Part shown: positions 26,493-35,110 of the stretch, one piece after another | Layout: each line of letters opens with the position of its first letter | How positions within the stretch are numbered: position 1 is the stretch's first letter | Origin: DTU089 sp002440045 | GTDB taxonomy: Bacteria > Bacillota > Clostridia > Oscillospirales > Acutalibacteraceae | Length of the DNA: 61,355 nucleotides | Reading direction: 5' to 3' | Assembly (NCBI GenBank): GCA_937885695.1 | Contig: CALABP010000044.1 | Location: 1-61,355 of the forward strand | The notes under the pieces: generated by a model | What the model saw: the letters and a program-made list of their open reading frames with translations, nothing else | Database searches by the model: none | Told to the model about the DNA's origin: nothing | Made by a program: the position numbers and the translations under genes

Positions 26493-26715
26493 AATAGGAT
26501 TTTCTCCTTTCAAAAATAAAAAAATATTTTTGCATTTATGCCCTCTTGCGAGAACATACAATACAATAGCATATATTATAAACTATCCTGCGGGTTTGTC
26601 AATATCCTGCGGGAAAATAGCGCCGAAACGGGAATATTTGCCGCGCTATATTCCTTTTTACAAAAATATTTTACAAATAAAGGCGAATTTTGAATAAATT
26701 TTTAAGATTTTATGG

Positions 26716-26744
26716 TTTACAAGAGGGGCAAACGGTGTTAATAT
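26716..26744 (+). promoter_or_regulatory. Promoter of the PFOR gene
   Basis: TTTACA (26716-26721) and TAATAT (26739-26744) are 17 bp apart. The -10 area, TGTTAATATATTTAA, is loosely like a Rex (redox) site, which is only a suggestion. The rest of 26562-26715 shows nothing further. Confidence 0.65.
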
Positions 26745-26792
26745 ATTTAATGGTGTCTCACAGCAATAATTTTTTATACAGGAGGCTTTTTG

Positions 26793-29700
26793 ATGGCACG
26801 CAAAATGAAAACCATGGACGGCAACAACGCTGCCGCATATGTATCGTATGCGTTTACAGAAGTTGCCGGCATCTATCCCATCACTCCTTCAAGCCCTATG
26901 GCAGACTATGTTGACCAGTGGTCTGCTCAGGGAATGAAGAATATCTTCGGCACAACGGTTAAGGTTGCCGAAATGCAGTCCGAGGCCGGCGCCGCAGGCA
27001 CGGTTCACGGCTCTTTGGCAGCAGGTGCTCTTACTACCACCTATACCGCTTCTCAGGGTCTTCTTCTTATGATACCCAACATGTACAAAATCGCGGGCGA
27101 GCTTCTTCCCGGCGTGTTCCACGTTTCGGCACGCTGCGTAGCATCGCATGCACTTAACATTTTCGGCGACCATTCGGACGTTTATGCCTGCCGTCAGACG
27201 GGCTTTGCAATGCTTGCCGAAACAAACCCGCAGGAAGTTATGGACATCGGCGCGGTTGCACACCTTGCGGCAATTGAGGGCAGAGTTCCGTTTATCAACT
27301 TCTTCGACGGTTTCCGTACATCTCACGAGATTCAGAAGATTGCCGTTTGGGATTATGAGGACCTTAAAGAAATGTGCGATATGGACGCAGTTGACGCTTT
27401 CAGAAAGAGAGCGCTTAACCCCGAGCGCCCCGTAATGCGCGGCTCTCACGAGAACGGCGACATTTTCTTCCAGCACAGAGAGGCTTGCAACAAATATTAC
27501 GACGCAGTTCCCGCAATCGTTGAAAAGTATATGAACAAAGTAAACGAAAAGCTCGGAACAGATTATAAGCTCTTCAACTACTACGGCGCGCCCGACGCTG
27601 AAAACGTTATCGTTGCCATGGGTTCAATCTGCGACGTTGCAGAAGAAGTTATCGACTATCTTCTTGCAAAGGGCGAAAAGGTCGGCCTTCTTAAAGTTCG
27701 CCTTTACAGACCCTTCTCTGTTGAGAAATTTGCAGAAGAGCTTCCCGCAACCGTTAAAAAGCTTGCTGTTCTTGACAGAACAAAAGAGCCCGGTTCAATC
27801 GGCGAGCCGCTTTATCTTGACGTTATCGCCGCTCTTAACGCTGTCGGCAGAAAAGACATTCTCGTAACCGGCGGCCGCTACGGCTTAGGCTCTAAGGACA
27901 CGCCCCCCGCATCTGTTTTCGCAGTTTACGACGAGCTTAAAAAGGACGCTCCCAAGGAGCACTTCACTCTCGGCATCAACGACGACGTTACTTACCTTTC
28001 ACTTGAAGAAAAGGAAGCTCCCGCAACTGCCGCAGAGGGCACAACCGAGTGCAAGTTCTGGGGTCTCGGCGGCGACGGAACGGTCGGCGCAAACAAAGAC
28101 TCCATCAAAATCATCGGCGACCATACCGACAAATACGCACAGGCATATTTCCAGTATGACTCAAAGAAAACCGGCGGTATCACAATTTCTCACCTCCGTT
28201 TCGGCGACAAGCCCATAAAGAGCCCCTATTACATCAACAAGGCCGATTTCGTTGCCTGCCACAACCCCTCTTACATCGAAAAGGGTTACAGAATGGTTAA
28301 CGACATCAAGCCCGGCGGCGTATTCCTTGTTAACTGCCAGTGGGATGAAAAAGAGCTCGGCGAAAAGCTCAATGCAGAGGCTAAGAGAATTATCGCTAAG
28401 AACAACATTCAGCTTTACACCATCAACGCTATCGACATCGCGGCTGAAATAGGCCTCGGCAAGAGAACAAACACCGTTCTTCAGTCGGCATTCTTTGCTC
28501 TTGCAAAGGTTCTTCCCGTTGACGAAGCTATCGGCTATATGAAAGAAAAAGCCCAGAAGTTTATGAAGAAGGGCAAAGAAATAGTCGAAATGAACGAAAG
28601 AGCAATCGACGCAGGCGCTACGGCGTTTGTTAAGATTAACGTTCCCGCAGAGTGGGCAAACGCAGAAGACGTTGAAACACCCGCAACCGAGAACGGCCCC
28701 GCAAAGCTTGTTAAGATGGTTGACAGCATAATGAAGCCCGTCGGCCATATGGACGGCGACACGCTTCCCGTTTCTGTATTTGAAGACCATGCTGACGGCA
28801 CATTCGAGCAGGGCGCTTCGGCATATGAAAAACGCGGCGTTGCCGTTATGGTTCCCGAGTGGAACGAGCAGACATGCGCAAAGTGCAACAAGTGCGCTTT
28901 CGTTTGCCCGCACGCAACTATCCGCCCGTTTGCTCTTAATAAAGAGGAAGCCGACAACGCTCCCGACGTTCTTAAAAAGGCTCCCAAGCCGATTGTTAAG
29001 ACCGACTACACCTACACACTCGCAATTTCTCCGATGGATTGTATGGGCTGCGGCGTCTGCGTAGGCGTTTGCCCCACAAATTCACTTAAAATGGTATCCC
29101 GCGAGAGCCAGGACGCTCAGCAGGCAGCATTTGATTACTGCGTAGAGACCGTTTCAGAGAAGCCCGAGGTTGCTTCCTCCGCAAACGTTATTTCGAGCCA
29201 GTACAAAAAGCCGCTTCTTGAGTTCTCGGGCTCATGCGCAGGCTGCGCCGAGACCTCTTATGCACGTCTTATAACACAGCTCTTCGGCGACAGAATGTAC
29301 ATTTCAAACGCAACGGGCTGCTCTTCAATCTGGGGCGGACCTGCCGCAACATCACCCTATACCGTTGATAAGAACGGCCACGGACCCGCATGGGCAAACT
29401 CGTTGTTTGAAGACAACGCAGAGCACGGCTTCGGTATGCTTCTCGGTCAGAACGCAATCAGAAACAGCCTTATAGCAAAGGTTGAAGAGCTTGCTTCCTC
29501 CGACAAGACAAGCGACGAAGTTAAGACTGCCGCAAAGAATTATCTTGATACCGTAAACGACGGCGAGAAGAACGCAAAGGCTTCGGAAGACCTTATTGCC
29601 GTTCTTGACGGCGGCTGCGAGCTTTGCAAATCTATTCTTGACAACAAAGAATATCTTGCAAAGAAATCCGTTTGGGTATTCGGCGGCGACGGCTGGGCAT

Positions 29701-30329
29701 ACGACATCGGCTTCGGCGGCGTTGACCACGTTCTTGCTTCCGGCGAGGATATTAACATAATGGTATTCGATACCGAGGTTTATTCAAATACAGGCGGACA
29801 GGCTTCAAAGGCTTCCAACATCGGTCAGGTGGCACAGTTTGCCGCCGCAGGTAAGACCGTTGCCAAAAAGAGCCTTGCCGAAATCGCAATGAGCTACGGC
29901 TATGTTTACGTTGCACAGATAGCAATGGGTGCAGACCAGAACCAGACCCTTAAGGCTCTTAAAGAGGCTGAAGCTTATCACGGTCCGTCAATCGTCATCG
30001 CTTATGCTCCCTGCGAAATGCACTCTATAAAGGGCGGCATGGTTAACTGCCAGGCAGAGATGAAGAGAGCGGTTGACTGCGGTTATTGGAATATGTTCCG
30101 TTACAACCCCGCGCTTAAAGCAGAGGGCAAGAACCCCTTCACAATCGACAGCAAACCCGCAACAGGCAACTATCGCGAGTTCCTTATGAACGAGGCACGT
30201 TATTCGGCACTTACACGCTCCTTCCCCGAAAGAGCAGAAAAACTCTTCGCACTTTCAGAGAAGACAGCCGCCGCAAGATACGAGCATCTCTTGAGACTCA
30301 AAGAGCTTTACGCTCCGAAAGAGGACTGA
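26793..30329 (+). CDS. nifJ: Pyruvate:ferredoxin (flavodoxin) oxidoreductase
   Basis: About 1178 aa, single-chain PFOR, starting at ATG 26793 after GGAGG. It oxidises pyruvate to acetyl-CoA and CO2 and reduces ferredoxin, the central step of clostridial fermentation. The N-terminal TPP domain has GIYPITPSSPMADYVDQW. Two [4Fe-4S] clusters are bound by CAKCNKCAFVCPHATIRPF and CMGCGVCVGVCPTNSLK (about 695-760), and a third by the CAGCAETSYARL region with a late Cys. GGDGWAYDIGFGGVDHVLAS is the TPP/Mg motif. Codon use is strongly biased as in highly expressed genes. The stop is followed within 4 nt by the heptad repeats. Confidence 0.98.
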   Translation: MARKMKTMDGNNAAAYVSYAFTEVAGIYPITPSSPMADYVDQWSAQGMKNIFGTTVKVAEMQSEAGAAGTVHGSLAAGALTTTYTASQGLLLMIPNMYKIAGELLPGVFHVSARCVASHALNIFGDHSDVYACRQTGFAMLAETNPQEVMDIGAVAHLAAIEGRVPFINFFDGFRTSHEIQKIAVWDYEDLKEMCDMDAVDAFRKRALNPERPVMRGSHENGDIFFQHREACNKYYDAVPAIVEKYMNKVNEKLGTDYKLFNYYGAPDAENVIVAMGSICDVAEEVIDYLLAKGEKVGLLKVRLYRPFSVEKFAEELPATVKKLAVLDRTKEPGSIGEPLYLDVIAALNAVGRKDILVTGGRYGLGSKDTPPASVFAVYDELKKDAPKEHFTLGINDDVTYLSLEEKEAPATAAEGTTECKFWGLGGDGTVGANKDSIKIIGDHTDKYAQAYFQYDSKKTGGITISHLRFGDKPIKSPYYINKADFVACHNPSYIEKGYRMVNDIKPGGVFLVNCQWDEKELGEKLNAEAKRIIAKNNIQLYTINAIDIAAEIGLGKRTNTVLQSAFFALAKVLPVDEAIGYMKEKAQKFMKKGKEIVEMNERAIDAGATAFVKINVPAEWANAEDVETPATENGPAKLVKMVDSIMKPVGHMDGDTLPVSVFEDHADGTFEQGASAYEKRGVAVMVPEWNEQTCAKCNKCAFVCPHATIRPFALNKEEADNAPDVLKKAPKPIVKTDYTYTLAISPMDCMGCGVCVGVCPTNSLKMVSRESQDAQQAAFDYCVETVSEKPEVASSANVISSQYKKPLLEFSGSCAGCAETSYARLITQLFGDRMYISNATGCSSIWGGPAATSPYTVDKNGHGPAWANSLFEDNAEHGFGMLLGQNAIRNSLIAKVEELASSDKTSDEVKTAAKNYLDTVNDGEKNAKASEDLIAVLDGGCELCKSILDNKEYLAKKSVWVFGGDGWAYDIGFGGVDHVLASGEDINIMVFDTEVYSNTGGQASKASNIGQVAQFAAAGKTVAKKSLAEIAMSYGYVYVAQIAMGADQNQTLKALKEAEAYHGPSIVIAYAPCEMHSIKGGMVNCQAEMKRAVDCGYWNMFRYNPALKAEGKNPFTIDSKPATGNYREFLMNEARYSALTRSFPERAEKLFALSEKTAAARYEHLLRLKELYAPKED

Positions 30330-31167
30330 GATTAGCTGTTAGCTGTTAGCTATTAGCTGTTAGCCCGATTGACAGCGACTTGCGTATTGTCATTTTTACA
30401 TCATAATAAAACGAACCCTGTGAACGGATATGTTTTCCGCTTCACAGGGTTTTGTTGTCAGTCGTTAGCTGTTAGCTATTAGCCACGAGCTGTTAGCCAT
30501 TATACCCGCTTGCGCGGGAGCCGTGGGAACGCTTACGCGTTCCGCGGGCGGCAGGTTGCCGCCCCTACGGGAACGATAGGAAAATTGGCGCGGAAAATGC
30601 GAAGTTTTTGCGAAAAAAAGAATTGAAAACGGCATAAAATATTCAAATATTTTTTCACAACAAAGCCCCGTGTTTGGACAAAATCCGTTCACGGGGATGT
30701 TTTATATCGACACAAATAAAACCCCGCAAACGGAAAAACATATCCGTTTACAGGATTCATTTTATTATAATGTAAAAATGATAAAACGCGGTTTTTCACT
30801 TACACTTCGTAGGGGCGGCAATCTGCCGCCCGCCAAAATGCGTAGCATTTTCCTTAACGTTTCCGCGCACGGCGCGGAATATAATTACCTCTTACATCTT
30901 ACTTTTTACCTCTTACTTCAAATTCTGCCGCCCGCCGAAACGCGTAAGCGTTTCCCTTAATTCCACCGCGCATTTGCGCGGTTATAATCGCGGCAACGCT
31001 GCGCGCTAACAGTTGACAACAAAACCCTGTGAATGAACAAAATACAATCCATTCACAGGGTTCTTTTTATAACAATATAAAAATGATAATATGCAAGTTG
31101 CCGCCACGCGGGCTAACAGCTAGTAGCTACCGGCTCAAGCGGCAACGCCGCGCTCACAGCTAACGGC
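30330..31167. repeat. Mosaic intergenic repeat array 2
   Basis: No gene. Directly after the PFOR stop come TTAGC heptads (30333-30365), then a terminator-like hairpin ACCCTGTGAA/TTCACAGGGT (about 30415-30452), more heptads, variable-arm hairpins, GCGGCAGGTTGCCGCCCCTA, the 106-bp conserved module (30591-30696), further CCCCG hairpins, a second heptad family on the minus strand (about 30886-30922) and a CCCTGTGAATG hairpin near 31025-31060. GCTAA heptads then run up to the minus-strand stop of oleate hydratase. The two genes converge here. Confidence 0.88.
30591..30696 (-). repeat. 106-bp conserved module, copy 1
   Basis: This block is repeated at 51840-51945 with about one difference in 106 bp. 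It contains AAATATTCAAATATTT and ends in a hairpin CCCCGTG...CACGGGG around TTTGGACAAAATCCGTT. It is far better conserved than the surrounding repeats. Confidence 0.75.
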
Positions 31168-32961
31168 TTATTCTATAAGTCCGCTTTCTTTCAAAAGAAG
31201 CTCAATATCTGTGCCCTGAACCTTTTTCATAACAAGTTTAAGCATTTCTCTTTCCTTAAACGAAAGCTTTACATCGGTTATGGGCTTTTTGTCAATTGCA
31301 TAGTAGCATGCGCGCAAAAGCTCTCTTACGTCATACTTGCTTCCCCAGACCTCGGGCACGCCGCGGTCAATATTAAGAAGCGTATACACTGCCTCCATAC
31401 CTGTACGCATTGAATATTCGATTGTGAATATCGTGTCGCGGGGGGTCTCGGCAAACTGACCGAGGAATGCAAAGTTGACTGCTCCGTCAGGAACGACATG
31501 CGGACGGTCGCTGTTCTTTCGCGGCTGGAAAAATGCGTTTATATACGGCATAAAGCAGGTTGTTGTGTTGCACGCATCTTTTGCAAGCATTTCGATTTCG
31601 TCCTTCTCGACACCGATGTGATAAAGCCATTCGCGGCAAACCTCTTCACCTGTACAGTCGCGCATTGCTTTCTTTACAAAATTGCCCTCTTTATTTGTGT
31701 TAAGTGCATAAAGCCAAACAAGCACGCTGTTTTTGTCCTGCGACTTGAACTGCGGCTGACGGTTAATCGTCCATGAAAGATACCAATTATCAACGCTGTC
31801 TTTAACGGTAACTATACCGCCTGTTGTGACTTTGCCTGCACGGGGATCGCGCTTGCATATGTCGATTATGCGGCTTAAAACACGCTCGTCAGAAGTCTCG
31901 ACGGTTGCGCTCATCCAGTTGGTTGCTTCGATGTTACTGCAAAATGCATCGGGATTTCCGAATTCGCCGTTTTCGCTTTGAGCCGCAATGGCTTTCCACA
32001 TATCCCACGATTCGCCTTTGCCGTTTTTAAGCTTTGAAAGGTCCGGTGCATGCGTCTGGTCGCCGTAGCAGGAAGAATCTGTACAGCAGCCGTTTGTAAT
32101 AAACACAAGGTCGTCTTCAATGAGGTCTATCGTCTGTTCTTTGCCGTCCTTGACATATACTATCTGTTTTGCGGTTTTTTTGCCGTTTTTGCTCTCGATA
32201 ATAACATTTTTTACGTCCATACCGTACTCAATTTTTACGCCGTGTTTTTCAAGATATTTTACAAGCGGCATTATAAGGCTTTCGTACTGGTTGAACTTTG
32301 TGAACCGAAGAGCGCTGAAATCAGGAAGTCCGTCGATGTGATGAACATATCTGCAAAGATACCTTTTCATTTCAAGCGCGCTTGACCAACGCTGGAAAGC
32401 AAACATCGTCTGCCAGTAAAGCCAGAAATTTGTTTCCCAGAACGAATCCGGCAAAACGTCGGATATTTTTTTGCCCTCAAGAGCTTTTTCGGGGGTGATG
32501 AAAAGCTGTGAAAGCGCAAGAGCCGACTCCTTGTCAAGATTGAATTTTTTGTCGGTGTGCGCGTCTTTGCCGCATTTTACCGTTGCACGGCAAAGCGAAT
32601 AATTGGGGTCGTGCTTGTTGAGCCAATAGTATTCGTCAAGCACCGACACGCCGGGCGTTTCAAGAGATTCAACATCGCGGAACATATCCCACATAACTTC
32701 AAAATGGTTGTCCATTTCGCGGCCGCCGCGCATAAAAAAGCCCTTTGTTACGTCTTTTCTGCCGTCGCAGCTGCCGCCTGCCAGCTCAAGCTTTTCAAGC
32801 AAATGAATATGCTCGCCCTTTACCTGTCCGTCGCGGACAAGATAAAACGCCGCCGTAAGTCCCGCGAGACCCGTGCCGATGATATATGCCGACTTTTTGT
32901 CGGCGTCCTTCGGCTTTTCGGGATGTGCAAAAGATTCATAAGTTCCTGCCGAATAATACAT
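31168..32961 (-). CDS. ohyA: Oleate hydratase (myosin cross-reactive antigen family)
   Basis: The product is 597 aa, standard for the family, with a GGGAGG ribosome site. It is an FAD-dependent hydratase that adds water to cis-9 double bonds of unsaturated fatty acids to give 10-hydroxy acids. FAD binding is seen in YIIGTGLAGLTAAFYLV near residue 27; the family motif MRGGREMDNHFEVMWDMFRD holds the catalytic Glu; further family blocks are FQRWSSALEMKRY and FNQYESLIMPL. It helps gut bacteria detoxify linoleic and oleic acid. A promoter with flanking inverted repeats lies upstream, next to a TetR gene. Confidence 0.96.
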   Translation of the reverse strand: MYYSAGTYESFAHPEKPKDADKKSAYIIGTGLAGLTAAFYLVRDGQVKGEHIHLLEKLELAGGSCDGRKDVTKGFFMRGGREMDNHFEVMWDMFRDVESLETPGVSVLDEYYWLNKHDPNYSLCRATVKCGKDAHTDKKFNLDKESALALSQLFITPEKALEGKKISDVLPDSFWETNFWLYWQTMFAFQRWSSALEMKRYLCRYVHHIDGLPDFSALRFTKFNQYESLIMPLVKYLEKHGVKIEYGMDVKNVIIESKNGKKTAKQIVYVKDGKEQTIDLIEDDLVFITNGCCTDSSCYGDQTHAPDLSKLKNGKGESWDMWKAIAAQSENGEFGNPDAFCSNIEATNWMSATVETSDERVLSRIIDICKRDPRAGKVTTGGIVTVKDSVDNWYLSWTINRQPQFKSQDKNSVLVWLYALNTNKEGNFVKKAMRDCTGEEVCREWLYHIGVEKDEIEMLAKDACNTTTCFMPYINAFFQPRKNSDRPHVVPDGAVNFAFLGQFAETPRDTIFTIEYSMRTGMEAVYTLLNIDRGVPEVWGSKYDVRELLRACYYAIDKKPITDVKLSFKEREMLKLVMKKVQGTDIELLLKESGLIE

Positions 32962-32980
32962 AGAGAAGCCTCCCGTAAAA

Positions 32981-33031
32981 TTTGTTTATGCCTTTATTAT
33001 ATCCGCATATTGCCGACTTACAATAAACAAA
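32981..33031 (-). promoter_or_regulatory. ohyA promoter enclosed by a 9-bp inverted repeat
   Basis: On the minus strand TTGTAA (33023-33018) and TATAAT (33001-32996) are 16 bp apart. The arms TTTGTTTAT (32981-32989) and ATAAACAAA (33023-33031) are perfect inverted repeats on either side of the promoter, good candidates for TetR half-sites. Confidence 0.6.
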
Positions 33032-33068
33032 AACGACCCTGTGACGAAAGCTTTATCACAAGGTCGCA
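33028..33068 (-). terminator. Terminator of the TetR gene
   Basis: On the minus strand CGACCTTGTGA pairs with TCACAGGGTCG (one mismatch), followed by TTTTTG. It separates the TetR gene from ohyA. Confidence 0.75.
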
Positions 33069-33108
33069 ATGTGTAAAAATTTTTATCAAAACGTGTGATT
33101 TGATAAAA

Positions 33109-33669
33109 TCACCGTCCGATTTCAAATCGTTTAAGTGCCGACGGCACCGAATCCTTTAAAAGAACCGAAAGTCTGTGCACTATGCTTTCGGGGTCCTCTT
33201 TCATATCGTCTTTTATCCAGTCGAGCATAAGCCCGATGAAAATATATGAATAAACCTGCGCTATGAACTCCTTATCCTCCTCGCGGACGTTCAGCCCCTC
33301 GGACTCTTCGTTAATTACTCCGAGCAAAAGATTATCGACAAGCGGCTTTAAATATCTTTCGGTCTGTTCTTTGTGAACACAGCGGTAAACATTCATAACA
33401 AAAGGCTTGTTTTCAAGAACCGCTTCAAAAATCTGCAAAAAGCCCTGCTGCCATGTTTCGTATGTCTTTTTTTCATCAAGAGCCTTGTGCGCATCTTCAA
33501 GGCATGACCACTCAACAAGGTCATAAATATCTTTAAAATGATAATAAAAGGTCATACGGTTTATTCCGCAGTCCTCGGCAATATCGTTTATTGTTATTTT
33601 TGTGAGCGGCTTTTTTGCCAAAAGATTTTTTAACGACTGTTCAATTGCCCGCTTTGTTATCTGTGACAC
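33109..33669 (-). CDS. TetR/AcrR-family regulator next to oleate hydratase
   Basis: The product is 186 aa, starting at GTG 33669 with GGGG 8 nt upstream. The TetR HTH is residues 10-57 (PLTKITINDIAEDCGINRMTFYYHFKDIYDLVEW). The C-terminal part resembles the TetR_C domain of DhaS-like regulators (YIFIGLMLDWIKDDMKEDP). It lies directly upstream of ohyA in the same direction but is separated by a terminator. The position and the inverted repeats at the ohyA promoter suggest it represses ohyA and releases with fatty acid; this is an inference. Confidence 0.88.
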   Translation of the reverse strand: MSQITKRAIEQSLKNLLAKKPLTKITINDIAEDCGINRMTFYYHFKDIYDLVEWSCLEDAHKALDEKKTYETWQQGFLQIFEAVLENKPFVMNVYRCVHKEQTERYLKPLVDNLLLGVINEESEGLNVREEDKEFIAQVYSYIFIGLMLDWIKDDMKEDPESIVHRLSVLLKDSVPSALKRFEIGR

Positions 33670-33737
33670 AACGGCAGCCCCTTTTCATATTATTATTAGA
33701 ATAATTATACACCGAAAATGAACTGCCGTCAACTCAG

Positions 33738-33971
33738 CTATACACGCCACTGTTGTCCTCGTCCTGCTTTCGGGGCTGTGAGGTTCTTTCCGTATTCAAT
33801 GACCACGCCGGTTTTCTGACCACGGTGCGAATGGAACTTTACCGTGAAGTTGTCCCACTCAAATACACCGTTTCGCTCCTCGGTGACCTCGCAGGAGATG
33901 GTGTCCGTCAACACGCCGATACCGAAAGTGGAAAAGTCTGTTGCATTTGCGGTGTGTAGGACCGGAATCAT
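33738..33971 (-). pseudogene. Phage tail (minor structural/endopeptidase) protein remnant
   Basis: A 77-aa frame begins MIPVLHTANATDFSTFGIGVL and TISCEVTEERNGVFE, the N-terminal signature of siphophage minor structural (tail-lysin type) proteins of several hundred residues. It then jumps to DNFTVKFHSHRGQKTGVVIEYGKNLT, which in full-length relatives lies about 150 residues further in. So an internal deletion has fused two separated parts, and the rest is missing. The ribosome site AAAGGAGGTGA is still perfect. It is a prophage scar; expression of the short product is possible. Confidence 0.7.
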
Positions 33972-33995
33972 TGACTGTCACCTCCTTTGGGGCAT

Positions 33996-34027
33996 AAAAA
34001 TACCACCGGGGATTTCTCCCCGGTGGT
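33996..34027 (-). terminator. Terminator of the GNAT gene at 34042
   Basis: ACCACCGGGGA (34002-34012) pairs perfectly with TCCCCGGTGGT (34017-34027); on the minus strand it is followed by ATTTTTA. Confidence 0.9.
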
Positions 34028-34041
34028 TGAGTATAAATGAT

Positions 34042-34557
34042 TTACTTGTAGCTCGACAAACTGGAAGTTATTAATTGCAGTCTCAGAACAGCAATCAGTT
34101 CTTCGCCGTCCATTTCACCGGTTTCTTCGAAACCGAAAGAGCGATACATCTGACGGGCAACTGCATTATCGGGTTCATATGATAGCCAACAGTATTCCGC
34201 TTCTCCACAAGGCATAGATTTTATGAACTCTAATGCAAGGCTGACCGCTTCTTTTCCGTACCCTCTGTTTTGATATGCCTTATCGATCATAAGACGCCAC
34301 AGATTATAGTTTCCCTTTGCAATTTCAGGTGCATCCGTCCAATAATCATCAACATCAAAACCAATCATCAGGAAGCCTACAGGCTTATCCTCATCATATA
34401 TACCAAACGGGAATGCATGACCGTTTCCCGTAATTGCAGTATACGCTTCAATGATGCTGATCTCATTGGTGGCAACGAAGTTCTTCTGCGATTTCGATAC
34501 CGTCAGTTTTAGGATATCCCAGACATTATTACCATTTACTTTTTCTAAATGAAGCAT
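34042..34557 (-). CDS. GNAT acetyltransferase (SpeG/BltD-like)
   Basis: The product is 171 aa. The acetyl-CoA loop is visible as QNRGYGKEAVSLALEFI, preceded by the strand LWRLMIDKAY, and the C-terminal NAVARQMYRSFGFEETGE is typical of GNATs. The best match by eye is the spermidine/diamine acetyltransferase group, with N-terminal residues MLHLEKVNGNNVWDILKL. GAGG lies 9 nt before the start. Its leader shares a 16-bp motif with the next GNAT gene. The acceptor is not certain. Confidence 0.85.
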   Translation of the reverse strand: MLHLEKVNGNNVWDILKLTVSKSQKNFVATNEISIIEAYTAITGNGHAFPFGIYDEDKPVGFLMIGFDVDDYWTDAPEIAKGNYNLWRLMIDKAYQNRGYGKEAVSLALEFIKSMPCGEAEYCWLSYEPDNAVARQMYRSFGFEETGEMDGEELIAVLRLQLITSSLSSYK

Positions 34558-34573
34558 ATATCTTTACCTCGCT

Positions 34574-34589
34574 AAATTCCGATTTGTCG
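34574..34589 (-). promoter_or_regulatory. Shared leader motif, copy 1
   Basis: On the minus strand CGACAAATCGGAATTT lies 17 nt before the start codon of the GNAT gene. Copy 2 at 35095-35110 differs by one base. Confidence 0.45.
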
Positions 34590-34637
34590 ATATCTTATTG
34601 TATGTAAGGGATTCTGTTGGACAAACAGAAATTTGTT

Positions 34638-35081
34638 TTATAGAGGTCTTTGCAAATACACCATATCTACAAGGTGTACACCACACTCATATATCGGGTG
34701 ATCATAATGATCCGTAAAGAAATTTGGCACGGTATACGAGCGTACAAAGCCACATTTTTCATAAAAGGGTAACGTCAACGGGCTGTCGCCGGTTCCCACT
34801 TGCAGTATCGAAAATTGTCTGTGGTATTTTTCAACAAGAAATTCAATCAGCGTTTTGGCATAGCCTTTTCGCTGAAATGGGGGAACTGTAGCGATATTCT
34901 TAATTTCAAGTACTCCATTCCCTTCGTCCGTTACGACACACTCGCATTTCACTCCGTCATCATCAAGAACATACATTTTACCATTATAGAGATAACGGTC
35001 AACCATATCTTCCTGCTCATCCGCCAACAGGAGCAAATCAAGATATTGTTTTTTGTTTTCTGTAACTTCTACAATTCTCAT
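34638..35081 (-). CDS. GNAT acetyltransferase
   Basis: About 147 aa from ATG 35081 (MRIVEVTENKKQYLDLLLLADEQ). The acetyl-CoA motif is NIATVPPFQRKGYAKTLIEFL, and PFYEKCGFVRSYTVPNFFTDHYDHP is a typical GNAT C-terminus. The family resembles uncharacterised clostridial GNATs for small molecules. It sits in tandem with another GNAT behind a phage remnant, in a stretch less GC-rich than the flanks, which suggests an acquired accessory island. Confidence 0.85.
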   Translation of the reverse strand: MRIVEVTENKKQYLDLLLLADEQEDMVDRYLYNGKMYVLDDDGVKCECVVTDEGNGVLEIKNIATVPPFQRKGYAKTLIEFLVEKYHRQFSILQVGTGDSPLTLPFYEKCGFVRSYTVPNFFTDHYDHPIYECGVHLVDMVYLQRPL

Positions 35082-35094
35082 CAATCAAACCTGC

Positions 35095-35110
35095 AAATTC
35101 CGACTTGTCG
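35095..35110 (-). promoter_or_regulatory. Shared leader motif, copy 2
   Basis: On the minus strand CGACAAGTCGGAATTT lies 14 nt before the start codon. CGACAAGTCG is a perfect palindrome. Confidence 0.45.

Noticed and set aside
26739..26755. Rex binding site at the PFOR promoter
   Set aside because: Only one half fits TTGTTAA; too weak to annotate as a site.
30670..30960. Plus-strand frame of 96 codons
   Set aside because: It reads through repeat modules, including a GGCGGCAATCTGCCGCC block, and has no ribosome site.
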